Shown: positions 1 to 14,444, numbered from the stretch's first letter. The stretch: DNA of 64,000 nt from Epiperipatus broadwayi (GCA_028023455.1 JAQFVV010012477.1:372001-436000); one strand, 5' to 3'. Made by a program: numbers and translations. The notes: a model not told the origin generated them from the sequence alone.

Positions 1-14
1 AACTAAAATTAAAC

Positions 15-75
15 TTTTCTAAAGACATTCAACACACATATTAGATGATGGAAATAGTCCAATATAAAAAAATAC
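15..75 (+). repeat. 3' part of a tRNA-derived SINE
   Basis: This stretch matches the tail of the SINE whose tRNA-like head is at 17.63 kb. Both contain TTCTAAAGACATTCAA, and both contain TTAGATGATGGAAATAGTCC. Here the two pieces are continuous, which shows what the interrupted copy at 17.8-18.8 kb looked like before insertion. The head lies beyond the window edge or is missing. Confidence 0.5.
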
Positions 76-985
76 AGCTATTCTCTGTCATATTTGCTAC
101 TTTCTTATCATAATCTTTAAATTATTATATTAAAGTCTAAAATGTCAATTTTAAAATATTTTTGATGGAATCCAAAGCATTTTATACATTAATATAAAAA
201 TTCTTCACTTTTTCATTATAATGACAGTATGATAATATACAAAGTTAAATTATCTGAATTTGGTATCTTCCTTTAATTTGAATAAATAAACACAACATTC
301 TGTCATATTCCATTAATCTCCACAATGTATTTTTTTAATTTTCTTATCTAAAATGAATTATTTTATATTTATATTGAATTCTGCTCAATTTGTATTTGCA
401 ATGCTTGTGATTTTATTGTAAAATCTATGCCCATTTTTAAAATCAATTATTGTTTTATCTTTTCTTTTAACTTCACAAAATCCAACAATATCCCATTTAA
501 TTATAGAAATCTTCCATTTCATGAAAGCTTTTTTTTCATTTCAAAAAGATCTACCATTATAGGTAGCTGCATTTTTTGTTTTCAGTTCCAACTGTTACCT
601 TGATTGAAGAGTCCATAATATCCTGGGAATATGGGCCATAATTTCAGTTTTGCCATACATGTTTTTACATATAGATAAAAAATAATTATTTTACACACAT
701 TCAACTTGCCTTCAAGAATACTCAAATTATATATCAGTGAAGAAATTTCATGAAAATGAGAAAAAGAATGATGGTGTTTTTTGGTAGTAAATGCTGATAA
801 ACTCAAGCATTTGCTGTTGTATGTTATAAGCAATGTTCATTTACAAATAAATAATCACATAGTAATAATAGGTACAATGAAATTAATATATTACATTGGT
901 TATTATGAATATTATCTGCTTGGTTCACTTAGCACCTCAAAGAGATATGAAAAGGTCTTTTAACCAACATTCAACTCTTTTTTGC
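76..985. other. AT-rich DNA without recognisable features
   Basis: I see only A/T-rich single-copy-looking sequence. The short open frames on both strands (for example at 582-833 minus) are low-complexity and match nothing I know. Confidence 0.6.
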
Positions 986-1412
986 ATATATATATATATG
1001 ATAAACAAAACAAGTTATAAATTTTCTAACTTGCTCTTAGCTTGCATTTTATGATCACTAGATGGAGCTTTACCAATAGCTCATTAACAAGCTTTGTTTA
1101 CATAAATATTCAGAGAGATAGAATTCAATATCTCTTTCATTGTCTCCAATCTTTAGACCAAGGTTTCAAGCTAGTTGGCTCACATTAGAAAAGGGTAGGA
1201 AGACTATAAACTAGATATAAACATGTTTCCTAAATGCTGATTGTAGAGTTGGTGTTTAGATCTAGTTTCTAGTCTTCCTACCCTTTACTGACATGAGCCA
1301 ACTACCTCAAAACCATGGTCTAAAGGTTGGAGACAATGAAAGAGATATTGAATTTATCTCTCTCAGTGTTTATGTAAACAAAGCCATCTAGTGATATATA
1401 TATATATATACA
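986..1412. repeat. Subfamily A repeat, foldback copy
   Basis: The 3' half of the subfamily A repeat occurs twice in opposite orientation. The left arm is about 1000-1218 and the right arm about 1257-1393, around a spacer that is itself the A sequence normally lying upstream of TAGATCTAG. Both outer edges run into (AT)n. Matches to the direct copies at 5.6-6.4 kb include the CACTGACATGAGCC core, GGTCTAAAGGTTGGAG and the ATCTAGTGAT tail. It is an inverted dimer of a 5'-truncated element, with no coding capacity. Confidence 0.8.
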
Positions 1413-1985
1413 CACACAATAATTTAAAAAACATTAACAATAAAAATAAACATTACATAATAATTATGTAGAAGAAAATTAGTCTTCAGATCTATGTTCT
1501 AAACAATTAATATACATTAAATAATATTATAAAAACATATAAATACTTTCAGTTATAATCATAACCAATATCAACTTCCAAACATTTAAAATTTGCTAGA
1601 AATATCCATTATCATGTTATATTTTGTGATAGGTAGTCATACAATATGTGTTAATATATAAAAAAATAGAAACAGTTTGAAATTATCTTATTTTATGTCT
1701 ATGGATTAAATTACTTTTATGTCAGGCACAACTTATTTTTGATTAGTGTACCAAATCTGCCTATATATTCATTACTATATCCCAGAATTTTGGATTGTGA
1801 AAAACATAGAGCCACTAATGATCAGCAAGATGTTAGTGATGCTGACACATACATTAAAAAAATCAGCAAGATATTATAAGATAAAAAAGAACATAATATT
1901 GGAAAAATAATTCAATTCAAAAATATTAAATCATAAAATCAGAATAGAGTTTAATATTTAAAAGTTTGGCTAAAACAATATAAAT
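1413..1985. other. AT-rich DNA without recognisable features
   Basis: No gene, RNA or repeat could be recognised. A short CA tract follows the (AT)n at its left edge. Confidence 0.55.
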
Positions 1986-2412
1986 ACACGTTTTTCAAAA
2001 ATGTACCTTTGAGGTCTTTCTTGCAATTATATATATTGCAGAGGCTTCTACTATGTGGTGATGCTGAACTGATATCAGACCATGTAGCTATCTGGCTTGC
2101 TATGCTGAGTTTGAAGACATTACGTCTCTAAAAGATTCACGCTTGCAAGCTGAATAGAAACTGTTTCATAAACACTCAGAGTTTGTGTTTAGATCTAGTT
2201 TCTTATTCCTGTCCTTCACTGACAATAGCAAATAGCCTGAAATCATGATCTGAAGGTGGAACTAAAGTTAGAGATAGTGAATGCTTGCTCTGACGTTGAT
2301 GTAAACAAACATACGCTTGATGGTGTTTTTGGTAGAACACCATCTTTTGTCATAAATACAAGCGTTAACAAGTTTTAACTTGTGTTTTTTTTATTTTTCA
2401 TATATATATATA
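1986..2412 (+). repeat. Subfamily A repeat, single full-length copy
   Basis: A near-complete unit starts at AAATGTACCTTTGAGG, passes through the GCTGAACTGATATCAGACC module and the TAGATCTAGTTTCT core, and ends in TTTTTCATATATATATAT. It is diverged from the 5.6-6.4 kb dimer by many substitutions but colinear with it. This copy defines the unit as about 420 bp with an (AT)n 3' end. Confidence 0.75.
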
Positions 2413-5400
2413 TTAAAACAATAGTGATATTATCATAATTACAAATATGTCAGTCTTAGAATCTGAAGAAAGCATAATTAACTTCTTAATATCCTTCTCA
2501 TAGTATATAACTGATTTGATTTATAACAATAAAGCTTTATATAATAATAAAAAATATATTTTCCAGCTATCACTGTTATTTTTAATAGACAATTTATTGA
2601 TAAAATAAATTTTATAATTTGTTTTAAGTTAATTAAAACCTTCATATTATATAAATAAAAATATGATTCAATCTATTAAGAAACAGTTTTACAAAGAATA
2701 CAAAGGCTGAGTCAATTTCATTTTTTACTATTTTTTTAAAAAAAATTGTTATAGAACTTAGAGGTATTTATTCTTGGCAAATGTTGCAATTTTTAATCAT
2801 GAAAGGTATTTTGCTGATTATCAGTGCATATTTCTCCTGCAATTAAATATAAGCAGTCATCAACATAATTTGTAGACAGACACAATTTAGAAAAAGCATC
2901 ATCATAGTTAACTTATTAAGTAGTTTATTAGAAGAATATATTGGTAAATTACATGATGAAAAAATAAGCCACCATTCTTATAATGTTGATTGGCAGTCAC
3001 TTGGAAGATTGTTGCAGTGCTATTCATTGTTGATAGCCTTCTAGTCAATCATTTATACTATCCTACCATGTTTTAATATCATGGAATTTCAATTTCACTT
3101 CCATGTTATTCTTTTCTGATGAATGACGTAAGTTCTTAACTATAAACAATATATGTTTAATTTTTGAAGATTGCTTAACTCTTTTTTATCAAGACCTTTT
3201 TTGTGTTATACTTGCTGGAAGTTTTTAAAAATGCTCAACATTCAACTCTACAAAATATTGATTTTATAATGAAACTCAACAAATGGAACTTTATTTTTTT
3301 AAATTTAATTTTGCACATGAAATATAGTCTAGAAATTATATTTGAACTTTGCAAATATTGAAAATATGAATTGGTAAAAAAAACAAAGGAGACAAAAGAT
3401 CATTCTATGATGTAAAAGTAAGCAATCTTGAAAAAATAAACATTATTTTTTACTAAATATAAACAAGAAATGTGATTTATGATAAGACTATCAAAGTCTC
3501 CTATACTACCTAACATTTGCTTAATAATTATTACAATATTTGGAAAGAGTGTAACACTATGTCAATTCTAACAGGTAAATAATATGATCATCAAACCTTG
3601 CTGTGATTTGTTTTGTTGTATATTGTGATCAAATTTATTAACTTCTATTTTTAAAAGTAAAATATAAATGAATAAAATAAAAGTGTAAGTATGTATTATT
3701 TATGTTTTAAATAATTATAAAACAATTATTGTGTAAAAATAATCACAAATTTTAATAAATAAGCCAATAAACCATTTTTTATTTCAATGATTACTGTTCA
3801 TAACATACTGGCCTCTTCAGATTTATTTTAATTATCAAAACAATAAAAGCAGATTTACATATATTACATTATAAAAACCTATGTTAATATCAGTTATGAC
3901 AAGATTAAAACAGCATATAAAACTGCTTATTTGTCATTTCATTTCTAATGTAAACAAACCCAATAAAAAAAACTACAGTGACTAATGAAAGGTTATTGTA
4001 ATTAAATGGAAGCTCAAATTATGATGTTACATTTTCATATAATGTGAAGTTATGATACATTCTATATCAATATTTAAAACTCCTATTATAGATATTTTAA
4101 AAAATGTAAATGAATAAAATTATATATAAGTAAACAAAAAATAAAAGCATTACAATTCATAAATTTCCCAATTTTTACCATTGATTTTTTTATCAAATCT
4201 TCTATGCTACCACATTTATTAATAATATTTTATTAAGGATAATATGGAATCACATAAAATGTATTTATCACTTTGATGTGATAAAGTATTTGTATAATTC
4301 CTCAATGTAAATCTAAAAGTTCTATGAATTAATTTAATGATAAAAAAAGTTATTGATTTAGTAATAGCAAACACTAAGAACTGTCAAACATTTTAACTTT
4401 TGCATCAGAATGCTTAAGGGTTGAAGAGTTTAACCCAGAATATGAAATTAGTATCATTAAGTAGATGTCTCTATAAACTCTGAAGTCAGTATAAAATAAG
4501 AACCATGAATAATGTTATTGTCTACTGATAACAAAATTTTTATTATTGTTTACTTATAAGAATATTTATTGAGAATAAAGAATATATACAGCTTGTTGAA
4601 TTGTAATGTAAGTCTAATATTTTGCTATTCATTTTAAAAAATAAAGTTATTGCATAATAATTTTTTTTTTATTTTTATTTTTTGAATAATTGTGAATAAG
4701 AGACCCATGCAAACAAATATAAAAAAGTAAAGGTTCTCCTTCAATTTTCTCTTAATAACTACATATTTAATTTAATTTTACTTATTCTATAATTTTAGTA
4801 GTGTATTTGGATGTATCTGGAAAGTATTTATATTCATAAAAATAGTAATCCTAGCTTATATATGCATACTATGTATATGTAAAACATCATCTGGGAATGT
4901 TCATATATTATAGTTTTGGTGTAACAATGGTGCCATCAAGTGGCATCTTTGTCTAGTAAACTATTACTGTGTGTTGAAATAATGCAGTTGAATAAACAAT
5001 ACATAATCTATTATAACCAAATGTTATCAACAAAACATAAATTTTTATATGTTATGCATGATATAGATGGAAGTGGGGGGGGGCAAAATGTATTTGGTAT
5101 TACAGTTCTAGTGTAAATAGCCTCCAGTCTATGTAAAATTTGTAGCAAAATAAAATTACACTTTCTCATATTTACTATTAAAGATTATTTTAAATATAAC
5201 TAATTGAACTATAGAGTTTCAAGAACAGATTTATTAGTTAAATTAAAATGAGCTTACAATCTGATTTTACTTGACTAATATATTTATATATATGACGGAG
5301 ACTTTGATGATAAAACTTCTGGAATCTAAGGCTATCAATCTTATGAAGACATCTTTTGTTATTAAGGGAGGATGGTGTTTGAAATGAATTATGGGAAGGT

Positions 5401-5590
5401 ATGTTTGTTTGTATATATATATATGTTTGTTCCTTTAGTTTGATTTTCACTTGAGAAGGTCTGTTTGCCGTAGAAGAAACCATGGTCATATAAGGATTTT
5501 GGCAAAATATTGGATTTTATCTAGTATTGTACTGTTTTATGATTTTGCTTTTTATTTATTATTAGTATAGGGTTAGGCAGTTTTGGTTAT
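2413..5590. other. AT-rich unique DNA with a G10 tract
   Basis: There is no supportable gene. A run of ten G (5074-5083) stands out in such AT-rich DNA. GTGCCATCAAGTGGCATC near 4930 is a small near-palindrome. A minus-strand frame at 5238-5489 (83 codons, starting MTMVSSTANRPSQVK) has more varied composition than its surroundings but matches no family I recognise. Confidence 0.5.
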
Positions 5591-5940
5591 ATATATGGTG
5601 AAACCGAACTGTTTTCAGATCCATGTAGCTATCTAGTTTGATTAGCTGGATTTGAAGACATTACATGTCTGAGAAATTTCATGCTTTGAAAACTGATAGA
5701 AACATGTTTTATAAATGCTGATTTTAGAGTTAGTATTTAGATCTAGTTTCTAGTCTTTCAACCCTTCACTGTCGTGAGCGAACTAGCTTAAACCATGGTC
5801 TGGAGGTGGAAGACCATGAAAGTAATATTGAATTCTATCTCTCTTGGCATTTATGTAAACAAGCTTGTTAGGAGCTATTGGTAAAGCTCCATCTAGTGAT
5901 CATGAAATGCAAGTTACGAAATTTATAACTTGTTTTGTTT
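5591..5940 (+). repeat. Subfamily A repeat, first unit of a tandem pair
   Basis: The unit starts at GGTGAAACCGAACTG and carries CATGTAGCTATCTAG, the TAGATCTAGTTTCTAGTC core and the CATCTAGTGATCA tail. The same landmark recurs 406 bp downstream, so this is one unit of a head-to-tail dimer. Its 5' end is truncated compared with the copy at 2.0 kb. Confidence 0.8.
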
Positions 5941-6373
5941 ATCATAAATGTACCCTAGAAGGTTTTTGCAATGCTATATATTGCAGAGGCTTTTACTATA
6001 TTGGTGAAACTGAACTGTTTTCAGACCCATATAGCTATCTAGTTTGTTTAGCTAGATTTGAAGACATTATGTGTCTGAGAAATTTCATGCTTTCAAACTG
6101 ATAGAAATGTGTTTGATAAATGCTCATTTTAAAGTTAGTATTTAGATCTAGTTTCTAGTCTTCCAACCCTTCACTGACATGAGCCAACTAGCTCAAAACC
6201 ATGGTCTGGAGGTGGGAGACAATGAAAAAGATATTGAATTCTATCTCTCTCAGAGTTTATGTAAACAAGCTTGTTAGGAGCTATTGGTAAAGCTCCATCT
6301 AGTGATCATAAAATGCAAACTAAAGCAAGTTATGAAATTTATAATTTGTTTTGTTTATCATATATATATATAT
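5941..6373 (+). repeat. Subfamily A repeat, second unit of a tandem pair
   Basis: This is the best-preserved subfamily A unit: AAATGTACCCTAGAAGG, then CAGACCCATATAGC, TAGATCTAGTTTCTAG, CACTGACATGAGCC, GGTCTGGAGGTGGG, and a tail ending in TTTATCATATATATAT. An open frame (5865-6101, 78 codons) spans the junction with the preceding unit. A frame starting with the same residues spans the junction of the dimer at 63 kb. It runs directly into the TGTAACATTCC start of the next block. Confidence 0.8.
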
Positions 6374-8643
6374 TGTAACATTCCAGAGAATGACACTTAA
6401 CGTGATCTGCACTACAGGGCGCCATCTAGGCATTTGAACCTAGAAAAATTTATAAAGTAGGCAGATACGTAAGTCAAAAAAAAATTTTTTTTATATATAT
6501 TTTGATATCCAGTCATTAGCCCATTGTCACTAGCTCAGGGAGTAGCAGAGATTTATATTTATAATAAATTCTTATCTAAGAATATTTTAAAAAAAGAATA
6601 AAATAAGCCACTGCCAGTAATTAACATACAAACATTTATTTATGCATATATATATAAAACTTAACATTTTTTATTTTAGTATGTTTATTTTAGATTTTAA
6701 TTTGATTTTAGAATTTAAATTTACATTTTAATTTTTATAATATTATAAGTTTAAATTTTAATTAAGTTCGCACAGATAGATTTATGAAAGTTTGTTTTAT
6801 AATGTTGAGTATAGATCGGTTACATAGATTTCACGGTTAAAAACATTTCAAAATAAACATAAATGATCAAAATACAAAGTCATTGATACCATCAATCGCA
6901 GAGGGAAATTTATAAGTAACCCAATAACATTCACCATAAGATTCTTGCATTAACACCAATAACTTAAAAGACATCCGAATAAATACATTTTAGATACTCA
7001 CCATAAGGTATCATTATTTATCGAATGTCTATATATTTTGATCCAATATGAAAACCCAAAACATAACTAACTGATAACGAATCCATGCAAGCATCTATAA
7101 ACAACTTAAATTTAATGCATTTTTATTTAGTGTCGAGTATGAATAGACTTCATAGATTTGCATTTGAAAATAAAATATTCTATCCCCATTTAACTTTAGG
7201 CTAAAAGTTCACAGTCAAACTGGTGTCAATCCATCTGATATATTTATGTATTCAATGTAGCATGAAAATACAACAACACAAAATACTATACTGTCAGGAA
7301 TATACATCTGAACAGTAAGTAGAATTAGAGAAGACATTGTCTCTCTACCAACAGGAATGCTACATCTGTTGTCAAGTAGAACAATAAACAAAAATCTTCA
7401 TAGGAATGGATTGCAGTTCTTTACCGACTTACAAACCCATCCATAGGCAAACAGAAGATGTGTGGCATATATATGCAATCCTGCCCGTAGTGGATCTCAT
7501 ACTACATCTACTAACTACATCAATATATTCAATCCATTGACCCAATTCAACTATGAAACAAATAACCTAAGATTACCCTCCCCTAATATAACTTTACAAA
7601 TCTATATAGCCATTCACGCCCGACTTAAGTTTAAAATTTATATATTTTAATTTATCGGAAAACAAAAATCATAAATAAAACTTAAAGAACAAAAAAAAAA
7701 AAAATGGAAATGATTTTACACAAAGGAAATACATCAAATAAAATTATAACTAATGAATAAATAATTTAGTTTGGTCAGATAGGATTCTATTTCTATAAAT
7801 TAAATACTAGGAAAGTTTAAAATTTAAAGTTCTTAGTGGTTTCAAATTAATATTGTTCATTATATTTTATAAAGTTCTTATGGTTTTAACACGTCCGTAG
7901 TTTTATCCATTGCTTGCCATGAACATGAATTCCCACACCGTCCTAAAGAGATTGGTTGAGTTAGCCATTGTTTTTTATTTATCCGGAGGTCTTTTAGTTT
8001 AGTTGGTCCTCAATGTAGAAAACGGTAGTTCATTTCTCTTTCTTAGCAGAACTGAAGGGATTGAAGAGTGCGTCTTTACTGAAGGGATTGAAGAGTGCGT
8101 CTTTTCAATCCCTTCTCCTTCAACTCCGCACTAACACATATAGTCACATCGTAATAACTAATTAATTCTTTTATTTTCAAACCTTTTCTTTTATAAGAAT
8201 TTTGTAGATTAACTCAACATTACATCATGATGGTGAAAACCTTTTCATTGAGGTCCGATTTCCTGATGGATTTCTTTCATTTGCTAAAAGTTTCTATTGT
8301 TTTCCTACCTGACAGTTGTTTATACATTTAAATGCCCAAGGGTTTGTTCACTTGGACTAATTAAAATAATCATTTCCATTTTTCAATAACATTAATTAAT
8401 TTGTTTTCAAACATAAAGATATATTTTTATCTTTAAATCTTTACTCAAAATTTAGTTTTAAAATACTTTTTCTTTAATAAAGTTTTCGTTTAATAATTTT
8501 TTTTTTTCATCTGCGTGATTTTATATATATATGAGTTTAGTATAGAATTTTTAATTCTTAAAAAGGAAGTTTTTATTTGCGAACTTTTATTCTTTTAATG
8601 TTTACTAATAAAAACAATGTAACGTACGTATGTGCCCATTACA
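6374..8643. mobile_element. Block with TGTAAC...TTACA ends in (AT)n, possible solo LTR or decayed element
   Basis: A 2.27-kb block begins TGTAACATTCC right after (AT)n and ends CCCATTACA right before (AT)n. It is richer in G/C and CpG than its surroundings (for example GGGCGCCATCTAGG near 6419). TG...CA ends and an AT-repeat target would fit an LTR-type element, but I see no internal coding region, primer-binding site or paired LTRs. Two other blocks at 47.40-50.83 and 57.09-59.44 kb have the same kind of ends. The ends could also be coincidental, because TGTAA is short. Confidence 0.3.
8051..8104 (+). repeat. Perfect 27-bp tandem duplication with hairpin
   Basis: ACTGAAGGGATTGAAGAGTG followed by CGTCTTT is repeated twice with no mismatch. 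The sequence TCAATCCCTTC immediately after is the reverse complement of part of the unit, so the second copy can form a hairpin. It lies inside the 6.37-8.64 kb block. Confidence 0.9.
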
Positions 8644-11600
8644 ATATATATATTGAAACATCACTTAAAAGAAATATGAACTAAAGACTCTGGCTAACTA
8701 TAGAATAACTATACTAAAATACAATCAATTTACATAAACATTGATTAAGATGACAATTAATATTGTTCTGACTAACTCAAGATACACTACTAACATATAG
8801 TATCTAATAAATTCAATATTTTATATTAATTAACTATAAGAATCTTATTAAAGTAAAATATAATAACATTTACATTCACAATAACTAATACGGTTCCAAC
8901 TAGAATACTTAACTCATTTATTTTGCAAATAAATTTAACTACAACTAACTCATTATTATAAATAAAATATGGTTGGACTAAAATTACAAATTCAATTATA
9001 AAAACTTCTCACATGAGACATTCAACAAGGTACAATGGTCAAACATTGAGGATATATCCCTAAAGATACATTCCCAATGGCATAATAATATTACCCCCTA
9101 CTAAATTAATATAATAAAACTACCACATAAAATTCTCATATCTTTAAACACACATATAATAATCCTAACTAACAGTTTATCAAATTTATTATAGAAAACA
9201 ATAAATTAATTACTACTCCTTTAATAGAAATACTAATTAAAACTAAACATCAACTAATCATTCTTATTTACCATCAACTTTTAATACAAATCTTACAATA
9301 CTTTTAAAAATAGTCCCAAGTTTATTTCTATAACCAACAATAATAATAAAAAATTAATTAATTAAGACTCTGTAGTTAAGGTTTTACATATCTAACTACC
9401 TTTACAAAATAATAACAACAATAAGGAACTAGGATAACTTAATGACTCTTAACAATAAATCTATTTAAAAAATAATGTTTAGCAGTAAAACATAAATAAA
9501 ATAATAAGATTTTGAGAAAACATTGTACAATATTTGTTCACATGGTATTCGTGGTATTCGTAAAATATATTTTAATATAGAGGCATTAATATCATAAATT
9601 TGTATTGGACCATTTAAAATAACCACCAATGATTATATCTTCTACAATACTAATAATTATATACTTCATTACTCAAGCATGTAATAGTAATAAAAATATT
9701 GTAAGTAATCTTTATGAATCACGTGTAAACAAGTAATGTTTAAAATAATTAGTTTCTATGGATCATGCATGTAAGTATAAAGAATCAATGAGATGGCCCT
9801 CAGACAAATTAAACTTCCAACAACAAAGTAATTTTAAAAAAAGAAAAACATTAACAATTTTATTATAGTTACATAACCTTATAGATATTATACAATAAGA
9901 TTATAAAATTAAAAAAATATATTTGCAAATGGTAATATAAAAATTAACATGATTTAAAATTAAAATATTTATACAATAAATATCACAAGTAAATAAATAT
10001 AAGATAGCCTTCATTCTGACTACCTAATAATAAAATGAAATCTTACTGTAATAATGATAATATGTTATTTTCATATAATAAAATAATAACATTCCATTAT
10101 TTTGTGTTGGGAAAATAGTAGTAATACATATCCCAATTTCTAAACTTAGTGCTACATTTATAATATCTCTAAATATGTATTTATTATTATGTAATTCCTA
10201 AGTATAAGTTTAGATTTGAAATACACCTATCTAAACTCAACACAAAGAAACCTATTTTAAAATCATTGAAATATTCCCTTTGCAGTTCAGCAAGACATTG
10301 GCTTAATATTTAATATACTCTGATATTCTAATGACATAAAATTTAAATAAATAAAAATATTAATTCTTCCCTTGGTAAATTAATTACTTATGTAAAAATA
10401 CTTACAATATAACTTCATGAGTTTTCTATATTTTAAATAGATTTATTTTTTTTATAGCAAATTTAAAAAAAAAAAAAAACTACTAATAAATGATATTGCT
10501 TGATATTTTATTTTTTGTTTATTTGTTATATTTTACATTCATCATAGCATTCAAATCCTTCTTTCATTACTCTCAATTTCATTCCAACTCAAATATGCAT
10601 TTATTTGAGTTCAATAATCTCTAATATTTATTATATTTGTGGGAATATTAATCATTCCTCTTCTATTTTTATATTATGACAAGCATTCAATATTTCAACA
10701 TCATTTGTGATAGAAGTTTTTTATATATGTCATCTTATCTTCACATAAACTACCAACTTTTAACAATTTAGCTATTGCTTTATCATCTTTTCAAACTATC
10801 CTCTACATTGTGATTCCAGTGGTGATAGACATAGTGTAGGATATGGAATAATAACAATAATAACTCCAATAAGCAAGAAAAACATCATAATGGATACAGT
10901 GCTAAAAGAAAGGTTCGCATTTAACAGGCACCTTAAATTCATGATGTGGATTTATTTCAACTCATATTGACTATAAAAGGGAACACAACTGTCCATGAAA
11001 AATACTATACAGCTCTTTGTTACCTGTATATTTAATAAACTCAAACTGTAAAAATATAGCTGGCATATAACAAAAACATATCACTAAATACCTAGGATTT
11101 CATATAATAATTATACTCCCAACCACCATTCTATATCTTCCAAATGCTGAATGACTCTATTAACATTGTAAAGATATACAAGCCACATTATAAAATAATT
11201 TCCAAAGCACTTTACTAAAAAAAACTACAAAGATCTAAATTTATTTCAAGATGGTTTTAAAAGGTTTTTCAAGCACAAACAATCTTGATAAGACATACAT
11301 CGATATTATACATTTATTCATTTGTTGTTACATTATATAATTTAGAGATCAATATTTCTATCTCTCTCTGTATCTTAATATATACTATACATAATGATAA
11401 TAGATTTATAACTCAACTATTATAAACTGTATGAATATTCAAGCTTTTATGATAAACAAATATTTTAAAATACCCTTAGATATTTTAAGGCATTTACTTG
11501 CATTCATTTTTTATAATATATCCAATAATAATTATATAAATGGTTCATTCAACTTTTAAATATTCAAGCAATATAGCACATAATAATAATAATAATAGAG

Positions 11601-14430
11601 TACTAATTTTTTAATATATCATTTAAAAATATTATCAAACAGTGCAATATAAAAAATAAATAAGATGACCCATGATCTTAACAATTATTAGAACCATGAA
11701 CAGTGATCCACTTCTTCTCGATTGCCTATATAAACAAATAATTATTAATTACCCATCAGTAAATTAATTTCTGAAAAACCCATTTTCATTTATTTAATGT
11801 AAAAAAACCTAATCTATCTTAAGATTAAATTTTTAAAATATACATTATAATAAATAGGTTAGTTTAAAGCACTATTTTAAAATACTAGCATTAACCTAAA
11901 ATAATGAGAAAAATTTTAAAGTTACAAAAAAATCTTTCTTTCTTCTTGCAAGTTCAATGCTTTTCAAAATTCTTCCTCCATTGCTTAGTTATGGGTAAAA
12001 AGTTCTGAACAAAAGTTATTCTTCTCTCTTAGTAATAAATATATAATTAAAAAAATTAAATCCTGCAGAATCTAAAAAAAATATTGGTCATCCTGGGAAG
12101 ATAAATTTTTATTTCAGCTCTTTTCTGAATATTTATCCAGGCATGCAATATTTCAATAAAACAATAATTAAGGATCCATTTTATGTGAAATAAAATATCT
12201 TTTACATACATATTTAATATTAATATCATCGATTATACATGTCAAAACATATCATGGATAATTATAACACACATATAATATATATTTCCATCAGTAAACA
12301 CTAGTAGGATATTAAATAATATAATATTTATCCATTTATTACATTCTTTCAGAAGACATCCATATTTTGTTAACTAGAGGTACATATATATTTTAAAAAT
12401 ATTCAAGACTTTTATTCTTAAAAATGCATATATTTCAACTAATAATTTTTTAGGTAAAATGACAGCTTTACCATCCGAACATTAATTAAATGATATAATG
12501 TAAATCTTCAAAACAAATACATTATAGTTGCTTTAATTTAAATTTAAAAAAGTCATTTCAAAACATAGTTTGTTTCTTAGTTTTATCATAAATAAATGTT
12601 TTACAAAAGCCTAAAACAGTCATTTATATTACTTTTCTTTTTTCAAACAGATCATTCTCAGACAGAACTTCCTTTAAATTAAGTGTTAAAGATAAATTAA
12701 ACATAACATGTTTTTTTTTTCATTCACATTCATGTAACAAAGCAGATATTCTTGTAAATCATAAAAATATCTCTAATTTAGCTTTCAACTTAAATGCAAA
12801 ATATTAATTTCCCTTTTCATTTTCTTGAACTTAATAACACCATGAGAATGCTTTTTCATAAATATTCTTTTCCTATTTGTTAACTTAAATTTCCTTGGAA
12901 AATTAGATTTATTATAACAAGACAAATTATTAAAAATAATTGTTCATTCACCCTGAGTATATTAATCATATAAGTTTCAAAATCCTTACTTAACATAAAC
13001 TCTCCTCCAATCCTATGGTTAAATTCTCATCAGCATTTGGTGCACATTGTCACAACATTTAAATAACTATTATCATATTCCATAAAAATCATTGTAGTTT
13101 TAAATTAAGCTTCAAGTAAAATTTTCTGATAGGGAACTACTGGTGTTTATTCTATCATTATTTTAAAATAATTATTAAATTATACTTTTAAAACTTTTAA
13201 AAGAAAATAATAATAATTATAAAAAATACTACTGTTACAATGAGACAAAAAATATTAATTATAAGATTCACACTAAACTGTACTAATAAATTTAAACACA
13301 CTGCACACACTATCTAATCTTGATTGAACCTTTCCTTTTATACTGATTTAATCAAGTGATTTCATTGGTTAATTCAGCCTTTAAAACAAGTGTTCATTCA
13401 CATAAACTAAATTAATTTCATCTTTAAAAATAAGCCTTAAACTACGAGTTATGGTTTTTAAAACATTATGCCAAATTATTCAATACTTTAAATATTAGAT
13501 ACTTTTATTAAAATATCTAATACCTTTATTAAAACAACTTAAATATTTTAGTGACTCTAAAATATTAATTTTAAAACAAAATATTATATTTAAACAATAT
13601 AATAATTTTACTTATTATTTTTAAAACATTATGTTTAGACTTAATTATTGCAATTTTTAAAATGCATCCAATTTTATTAACAAGACTAAAAATCAATGTT
13701 TGCCTTTCCCTAACATATAAAAGCTCACATATCAACACACACTTTCAATCCATATGACACTTTTAGAACATTCTAGACTAATATTAAAATAGTTATTATC
13801 TATATAATATTTTAAGCAGAATAATTATTTTAAACACATTATACAAAATATTTATTACTAGAATTAAACTATTATATTGTTATAGTATCTATTGATTATA
13901 ATAGATAAAAATTAATCTTATCTTTTAACCAATATATATTATTTTATTACTTAATTTATCTTAAAATGACTTTAAAATATTTAATACATTTTACAGGCTT
14001 TTATTTACTGAGTTTGAACTCATACTACCTATAAAATCACAATTACATATTAGAAAATAACATAATTTTTTTTTTAAAAAAAATAGCTAGATTTCAAATC
14101 CTATTTAAACTATCTGCATCAAGTATAAGGAAATATATATATATAATAAATGAAAGTTTAATGTTTGTATCCTTTCCAAAATATATGTAATATTCAAATC
14201 AATATATATATATTAAAATGCTGTAAAATTCACATAAATTATGATTATTTTATTAGAAGTACTTTTGACTATACTTCTTGTAATCTTTATCAATGATATA
14301 ACGTTGAATAATCAAAATGAGACATCTTTTCACAATATCCATAGTTCAATTTAGTTTAGTTTTCCCACAATCCTGTTATTTTAAAATTTGATGATTGCCA
14401 ATTCATTAACATTTGACAATTTCTTGAAAT
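8644..14430. other. Long repeat-poor stretch with strong C-over-G skew
   Basis: I found no gene or clear repeat in 5.8 kb. The plus strand is strikingly poor in G: in eleven lines sampled across it I count roughly 104 C to 41 G, with A also in excess of T. A (TAA)n run sits at 11580-11598. Such a skew can mark an intron transcribed from the minus strand, or simply long-lasting mutational asymmetry. Confidence 0.6.
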
Positions 14431-14444
14431 CAACATAGCCTCTT

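Noticed and set aside
5238-5489. 83-codon minus-strand frame as an exon
   Set aside because: Composition is somewhat protein-like, but it contains an internal (TA)n tract, and I found no splice sites or family match.
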